Source of the DNA: Asticcacaulis excentricus CB 48
GTDB taxonomy: Bacteria > Pseudomonadota > Alphaproteobacteria > Caulobacterales > Caulobacteraceae
Assembly: GCF_000175215.2 (NCBI RefSeq)
Contig: NC_014817.1
Coordinates: forward strand, 152,501-216,500
Direction: 5' to 3'
DNA length: 64,000 nucleotides
Below the pieces are notes generated by a model. The model saw nothing but the letters and a program-made list of their open reading frames with translations, did no database searches and had not been told where the DNA came from. Each line of letters begins with the position of its first letter. The stretch's first letter is position 1. Shown piece after piece: positions 59,622 to 64,000 of the stretch. A program made the translations under genes and the position numbers.

Positions 59622-61958
59622 ATGAAAGCCTATCTGCAAGCCGGGACCGCCCTGGCCCTTCTGTTTGCTGCCGCGCCGGTTCTGGCCGCGGAAGCGCCCA
59701 AGGCGGAGGCCGTCGCGGCTCCGGCCGAAGCAATCACCGAAGTCATCGTCTATGGTCAGGGTCAGAGCCGTCAGCTTCAGACGCTGAAGGGCAGCGAACT
59801 GTCGCTCGAAGCCGCCGGCACCTCGCCGCTGAAGGCCATCGACAAGCTGCCGGGCGTGTCCTTCCAGTCGGCCGACGCCTTCGGGGCCTATGAATGGTCC
59901 ACGCGCATCACGCTGCGCGGCTTCAACCAGAACCAGCTTGGCTTCACGCTGGATGGCGTGCCGCTGGGCGACATGTCCTACGGCAACCACAACGGCCTGC
60001 ACATTTCGCGCGCCATCATCTCCGAAGACGTGGCCCGCGTGGACCTGATGCAGGGCGCCGGTGCGCTCTCGACCGCCTCGACCTCCAACCTCGGCGGCAC
60101 GCTGCAATTCTTCTCGCGCGATCCGGCGCAAGACATGGGCGGTGAACTGGCTGGCACGGTCGGTTCGGACTCGATGCACCGCCTCTATGGCCGTTTCGAA
60201 ACCGGCACGCTCGATAACCTCGGTGGCCTGCGCGCCTTTGTGTCAGTGGCCGATCAGAAGTCTGACAAGTGGAAGGGCGGCGGCGAGCAGAAGCAGCAGC
60301 AGATCAGCGCCAAGGCCGTGCTGCCGCTGGGCGAAGGCGAGCTGACCGGCTTCATCAACCACTCCGAACGCCGCGAGCAGGACTATCAGGACATGTCGTT
60401 CGAAATGATCGGACGTCTGGGCCGCGACTGGGATAACTTCCAGCCGAACTATGCCGCCGCCATCGGCGTCGCAACCACCCTCAACAATCCGGCCCTCTAC
60501 GCTTCGGGGCAGCTTGACCCCAATTCGGGCTACTGGACCGGCAAGGGCGTCAACCCCTACGCCGCCTATGGCGTGGCCAACCCGGACGACGCCTACTACT
60601 ACGGCGCGGGCGTGCGCGATGACGACCTGATGGCGCTCAGCTACGAAACTCCGATCAACGACATGATCAAGGTGTCGGGCACCATCTATAACCACACCAA
60701 CAAGGGTCAGGGCCTGTGGGTCACCCCCTACACCATTTCGCCGAATTATGGCGTGGCCAGCGCGACCACCAATAATGCGCCGCTGTCGATCCGCACCACG
60801 GAATACGACATCGACCGCAAGGGTGCCTTCGGCGCGGTGAACTTCGACTTGGGCGCGCATCAGGTGACCGCCGGTCTGTGGATCGAAGACAATGACTTCA
60901 ATCAGGCCCGCCGCTTCTATGGCGAAACCCTGAACGCCCCGTCGCGCGACTCGCTGGGCTTCCAGTCGAACCCCTTCAAGACTTCGTGGGAATACAAGTT
61001 CAACACCAAGACCACGGTCGGCTACGTGCAGGACGTGTGGATCCTCAGCGAGCGTCTGAAGCTGAATTACGGCATCAAGGCGATGAAGGTCGAAAATTCG
61101 GTCTCGACCGTCACGGGCAGCGCTCTGTCGGGCAAGATCAAGTCGGACGACAGCTTCCTGCCGCAGGCCGGTATCGTCTTCAAGGCCCTGCCGGAAGTCG
61201 AACTGTTCGGCTCCTACTCGGAAAACATGGCCGCCTACGTGTCGGCGGCGACGTCGGGCCCCTTTGGCTCGCAGTCGCAGGCCATCGTCAACTTCGTCAG
61301 CCAGAAGCTGAAGCCGGAAAGCTCGAAGACGTTTGAAGGCGGTCTGCGCCTGAACCTCAGCAACTTTCGCGGCGTCGCGGCCATCTATCACGTCGATTTC
61401 TCGGACCGTCTGCTGGCCATCCAGCAGGGCGCTTCGATCCTCGGCAACGCCTCGGTCCTGTCGAACGTCGGTTCGGTCAAGACCAACGGCGTCGAGCTGG
61501 GCGGCACCTGGCGCTTCACCGACAACCTGCGTCTGTCGTCGTCCTACAGCTATAACGACTCGAAGTACGCCGATAACTACACCAGCAATGGCGTCACCTA
61601 TCAGACGAAGGATAAAACCGTCGTCAATACGCCGAAGCACATGCTGAGCGCCGACCTGAGCTACGACAACGGTATGCTGTTCGCTACGGCGGGTGCCAAG
61701 TACACGGGCGACCGGTATTACACCTACGAAAACATCGGCGGTAAGGTCGAAGGCTTCACCACCGTGGACGCTACGCTCGGCTACCGCTTCCCGGCCGATA
61801 TCGACGTGCAACTGAACGTCACCAACCTGACCAACGAAAACTACATCTCGACGGTCGGTTCGGGCGGCTTTGTCAACCGCGACACCGCCGGTACGACCAT
61901 GACCCTGCTGCCGGGCGCGCCGCGTCAGGCCTTCGTCACCGTGCGCAAGCGCTTCTAA
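59622..61958 (+). CDS. TonB-dependent outer-membrane receptor
   Basis: The 778-residue protein has a signal peptide (YLQAGTALALLFAAAPVLAA, 3-22), a plug domain (ITEVIVYGQGQSRQ, then ITLRGFNQNQLGFTLDGVPL and GAGALSTASTSNLGGTLQFF) and a 22-strand-type barrel ending in the outer-membrane signature VTVRKRF. It takes up an unknown ligand with energy from TonB/ExbBD. The NLGG and barrel pattern fits the Caulobacterales receptor expansion. Neighbouring genes are convergent, and no ligand can be named. The ATG at 59622 is the only start that gives a normal signal peptide. Confidence 0.94.
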   Translation: MKAYLQAGTALALLFAAAPVLAAEAPKAEAVAAPAEAITEVIVYGQGQSRQLQTLKGSELSLEAAGTSPLKAIDKLPGVSFQSADAFGAYEWSTRITLRGFNQNQLGFTLDGVPLGDMSYGNHNGLHISRAIISEDVARVDLMQGAGALSTASTSNLGGTLQFFSRDPAQDMGGELAGTVGSDSMHRLYGRFETGTLDNLGGLRAFVSVADQKSDKWKGGGEQKQQQISAKAVLPLGEGELTGFINHSERREQDYQDMSFEMIGRLGRDWDNFQPNYAAAIGVATTLNNPALYASGQLDPNSGYWTGKGVNPYAAYGVANPDDAYYYGAGVRDDDLMALSYETPINDMIKVSGTIYNHTNKGQGLWVTPYTISPNYGVASATTNNAPLSIRTTEYDIDRKGAFGAVNFDLGAHQVTAGLWIEDNDFNQARRFYGETLNAPSRDSLGFQSNPFKTSWEYKFNTKTTVGYVQDVWILSERLKLNYGIKAMKVENSVSTVTGSALSGKIKSDDSFLPQAGIVFKALPEVELFGSYSENMAAYVSAATSGPFGSQSQAIVNFVSQKLKPESSKTFEGGLRLNLSNFRGVAAIYHVDFSDRLLAIQQGASILGNASVLSNVGSVKTNGVELGGTWRFTDNLRLSSSYSYNDSKYADNYTSNGVTYQTKDKTVVNTPKHMLSADLSYDNGMLFATAGAKYTGDRYYTYENIGGKVEGFTTVDATLGYRFPADIDVQLNVTNLTNENYISTVGSGGFVNRDTAGTTMTLLPGAPRQAFVTVRKRF

Positions 61959-62003
61959 ATTTGGAAGACATCCGGGCCTCTGCTGCGGCCCGGATACACA
62001 CTG

Positions 62004-62036
62004 CCGCTCCGGTGACCCCACCGGAGCGGTTTTTTA
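62004..62036. terminator. Terminator after the TonB-dependent receptor gene
   Basis: CCGCTCCGGT pairs with ACCGGAGCGG around the loop GACCCC, followed by TTTTTTTAT. It reaches the stop of the convergent gene. Confidence 0.88.
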
Positions 62037-63068
62037 TAAAGCTAAGGTGCGGCCCGTTTCGGCGCTCCGGCGACCCAGATCGAGCAGACGCATGACGCTG
62101 AGCGCCTCTTCGGCGGGGACAGGCAGGGGGCCGGTGCCGTGTATGGCCTGCGCCATGCCCTTATAAAAGGCCGGATAGCGTCCCGGTAATGTTGGCTGCG
62201 CCAGCGGGGGCAGGGGATCGGCACCTGACACCGGCGTCAGCACACCGTCGCGGTCCGTGCCCCAGCCCTCGCCGCCGACCGGCTGCCCGGCCTTTAGGCC
62301 CTCTTCCTGCGTATCGAGGCCGTATTTGACGTAGCTGCCCAACCGCCCGTGGATTTCAAAGCGCGGTCCCGGCGCGGGCGTCAGGGCGCTGGCCTGCAAG
62401 CGCACACGGCGCGCGCCGTAGAACAGGGTGGCGTGGAAATAGTCATCGACCACAGAGCCTTCGCGCTGTTGCGCCAGATCGAGCGTAATGGCGTCGGGCG
62501 TGCCAAACAGGCAGATGGCCTGATCGACCAGATGCGCCCCCAGATCGTACCACAGGCCGGACCCCGGCAGGGCCTGTTCACGCCAGCGATTGCGCAAGGC
62601 CGGACGAAAGCGGTCAAAGCGCGAGATAAACAGGCTGATCTCGCCCAGGGCCCCCGTCTCAATCAGGTGCTTCACCGTCAGAAAATCGCCGTCCCAGCGG
62701 CGGTTGTGAAAGACGGTCGCCAGCCGGTTGGCGGCTTTGGCCGCCGCAATCACGGCCTCGGCCTCTGCGGTGGTGAGGGCAAAGGGCTTGTCGATGACAA
62801 CATGCTTGCCCGCTTTGAGTGCGGCGATGGCTTGTGGGGCGTGCAGATCATTGGGCGTGGCCACGACCATCAGCTCGATCACCGGATCGGCCAAGGCGGT
62901 CTCAAAATCGCAGACCGTCACACCCGGCAGATCGGCATGGACCTCAGCGGGACGCGACGACACGACGGTGGTCAGCTCAAGACCCGTTGCCGCCCGGATC
63001 AGCGGTGCATGGAAGGTCTTTCCGGCATAGCCATAGCCCACCAATGCCGTCTGTACCGGAGCGCTCAT
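62034..63068 (-). CDS. Gfo/Idh/MocA family NAD(P)-dependent oxidoreductase
   Basis: The 344-residue protein starts with a Rossmann fold (ALVGYGYAGKTFHAPLI), has the family motif GKHVVIDKPFALTTAEAEAV near 85-105, and GSGLWYDLGAHLVDQAICLF near 168-187 in the dimerisation domain. Such enzymes oxidise or reduce sugars, inositols and related compounds. The substrate is unknown. It lies four bases downstream of a 2OG-Fe(II) oxygenase gene on the same strand. Confidence 0.93.
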   Translation of the reverse strand: MSAPVQTALVGYGYAGKTFHAPLIRAATGLELTTVVSSRPAEVHADLPGVTVCDFETALADPVIELMVVATPNDLHAPQAIAALKAGKHVVIDKPFALTTAEAEAVIAAAKAANRLATVFHNRRWDGDFLTVKHLIETGALGEISLFISRFDRFRPALRNRWREQALPGSGLWYDLGAHLVDQAICLFGTPDAITLDLAQQREGSVVDDYFHATLFYGARRVRLQASALTPAPGPRFEIHGRLGSYVKYGLDTQEEGLKAGQPVGGEGWGTDRDGVLTPVSGADPLPPLAQPTLPGRYPAFYKGMAQAIHGTGPLPVPAEEALSVMRLLDLGRRSAETGRTLAL

Positions 63069-63072
63069 AATC

Positions 63073-63708
63073 TCACCAACTGTAGTTAAAACTGATGCTT
63101 ATGCGGATATCTTCAGACAGGTTGATCGGCACTTCGTGGCGCAGCCAGCTTTCCCACATCAGGATCGTGCCGGGCTTGGGCGCCTCATAGACGAAGGGCT
63201 GATGTTCGCGTTTGGCCCCCTCTTTGCGCGGCGGCGAATTCATAAAGCTGGTCAGGCGCGGGTCTTCGAATTTGAGCGCGCTGGCCCCGTCGGGCACGCT
63301 GACGTAAAAGGTGCCCGAAATCAGGCTGTGCGGGTGGATATGGTTCGAATGGTGCCCCATGGGCTCCAGAATATTGATCCACATATTGTCGAGCTTCAGC
63401 GCGCCGGCGGGCAGGTCGTATTCCAGAATTTCGACAAAGCGCGCGGCGTGGGCGTCAGTATGCGCCTTGAGGTCTTCAAAGGCGCTGGCCAGCAGGGGCA
63501 GGTTGTTCAGCGACCCATAGGAGGTGTAGCCGAGATAGCCCTTTTGCTGCGACCAGTTTTGCCCGGCCTCGTCCTCATCGGCAAAGGCGCGGCAGGTGTC
63601 GTCGATCTCCTCCAGATAGACCGCGAAATCCGGCATGTCCGACAGGTCGGCGCGGTAGATTTCGGTGGTGAACAAAGGCGTGACGGTGGAGGCGTAGGGC
63701 TGGCTCAT
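63073..63708 (-). CDS. 2OG-Fe(II) oxygenase (TIGR02466-like)
   Basis: The 211-residue protein has SNHIHPHSLISGTFYVSVPD at 121-140 with iron-ligand histidine candidates, MWESWLRHEVPINLSEDIRISISFN at about 184-208 with a second His191 and an Arg202 that would hold 2-oxoglutarate. The closing NYSW is typical of this small dioxygenase family. The substrate is unknown; protein or amino-acid hydroxylation is possible. It is upstream of a Gfo/Idh/MocA gene in a likely two-gene operon. Confidence 0.87.
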   Translation of the reverse strand: MSQPYASTVTPLFTTEIYRADLSDMPDFAVYLEEIDDTCRAFADEDEAGQNWSQQKGYLGYTSYGSLNNLPLLASAFEDLKAHTDAHAARFVEILEYDLPAGALKLDNMWINILEPMGHHSNHIHPHSLISGTFYVSVPDGASALKFEDPRLTSFMNSPPRKEGAKREHQPFVYEAPKPGTILMWESWLRHEVPINLSEDIRISISFNYSW

Positions 63709-63744
63709 GCTGCCTTTTCGCCCAAAGGGGCGCTCGCGGCAAGC

Positions 63745-63999
63745 CTATTCGAAGACGCTGAGGTCGGGCGCGGCCTTTTGTCCCGGTGGCGGGCCGTAAC
63801 GGTTGGGCCCTTTGGTGCCGGGGATGAGGCAGAGGAGCAGGATAAGGGCTCTGTTTAGCCAGCCCACAGCATCTGAAATTTGGCGCAGCGTCCGTGTGAG
63901 AGATTCGTATTCAGGGTTAACGCCTGCACTGTTTTCCGGAAAAACAGGCACTATCCAAGGCGACAGCACAAAAAGAAGCGAAGTGAGGAAAGGCAACAA
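63745..63999 (-). CDS. DUF805-type membrane protein, N-terminus cut off by the window edge
   Basis: The visible 84 residues show a hydrophobic segment (LPFLTSLLFVLSPWIVPVF), a polar stretch, and a final span WLNRALILLLCLIPGTKGPN followed by RYGPPP. The GTKGPNRYG end is the DUF805 signature. The frame runs to the edge, so the true start and first membrane segments lie outside. The apparent first codon (TTG) is only the edge of the window. Confidence 0.75.
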   Translation of the reverse strand: MLPFLTSLLFVLSPWIVPVFPENSAGVNPEYESLTRTLRQISDAVGWLNRALILLLCLIPGTKGPNRYGPPPGQKAAPDLSVFE

Positions 64000-64000
64000 A

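Noticed and set aside
60243..62021. 592-codon frame opposite the TonB-dependent receptor
   Set aside because: It is a shadow of the receptor gene; the Val/Asp/Gly-rich translation is typical of antisense frames.

Overview
The window reads as a chromosomal stretch of an alphaproteobacterium, most likely Caulobacterales and, from gene content and moderate-to-high GC, something close to Asticcacaulis. The evidence is an erpA/dgt pair, an EipA (DUF1134) homologue, a COQ9 homologue, purEK, MotA, a TonB-dependent receptor and many small secreted proteins. The genus is an inference from remembered families; no search was possible. The window opens inside a 23S rRNA gene, followed by 5S rRNA, a terminator and tRNA-Arg(CCG).

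Layout. 1-2.9 kb: end of an rRNA operon and a tRNA. 3.1-7.3 kb: two secreted plant-polysaccharide hydrolases (GH95 fucosidase type, GH51 arabinofuranosidase). 7.6-11.7 kb: trehalose operon otsB / GH15 / otsA. 11.7-15.5 kb: a Cys-rich secreted protein, azoreductase, pirin and a divergent LysR regulator. 15.6-32.1 kb: a large purine-catabolism locus. 32.8-38.8 kb: erpA, dgt, a decayed toxin-antitoxin pair, a VOC protein, a diguanylate cyclase, purEK and COQ9. 39-48.4 kb: rpsU, a thioesterase, small secreted and membrane proteins, amidase, MotA. 48.4-57.8 kb: mnmC, a tandem set of small four-cysteine secreted proteins around a frameshifted response regulator, lepA, parDE, an SGNH hydrolase, a broken MerR regulator and two tiny membrane-protein genes. 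57.8-64 kb: a TonB-like protein, EipA, a TonB-dependent receptor, a Gfo/Idh/MocA oxidoreductase, a 2OG-Fe(II) oxygenase and a DUF805 protein cut by the window edge.

The purine locus is the centrepiece. Ten genes from hpxX to uraH overlap by 4-11 bases and look translationally coupled; xdhA-xdhB-xdhC-adenine deaminase form a second coupled block, then guaD. Together they can take adenine and guanine through xanthine, urate, 5-hydroxyisourate, OHCU, allantoin, allantoate and ureidoglycine, then by transamination through oxalurate and oxamate to oxalate. No classical urate oxidase (Uox, PuuD, HpxO) is visible. A two-dinucleotide flavoprotein between uraD and uraH is the natural candidate (HpyO-like role).

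The same locus carries copies of a dispersed hairpin-ended repeat. One copy sits in frame inside the allantoate amidohydrolase gene and adds about 43 residues. Two others end in a hairpin whose right arm is the Shine-Dalgarno sequence of xdhA and of guaD. This link between repeats and translation signals is the most unusual thing in the window. Other points of interest are a probable CTG start for rpsU, two tiny membrane-protein genes (34 and 36 codons), a decayed relB/parE-type pair beside an intact parDE, and frameshifted response-regulator and MerR genes.
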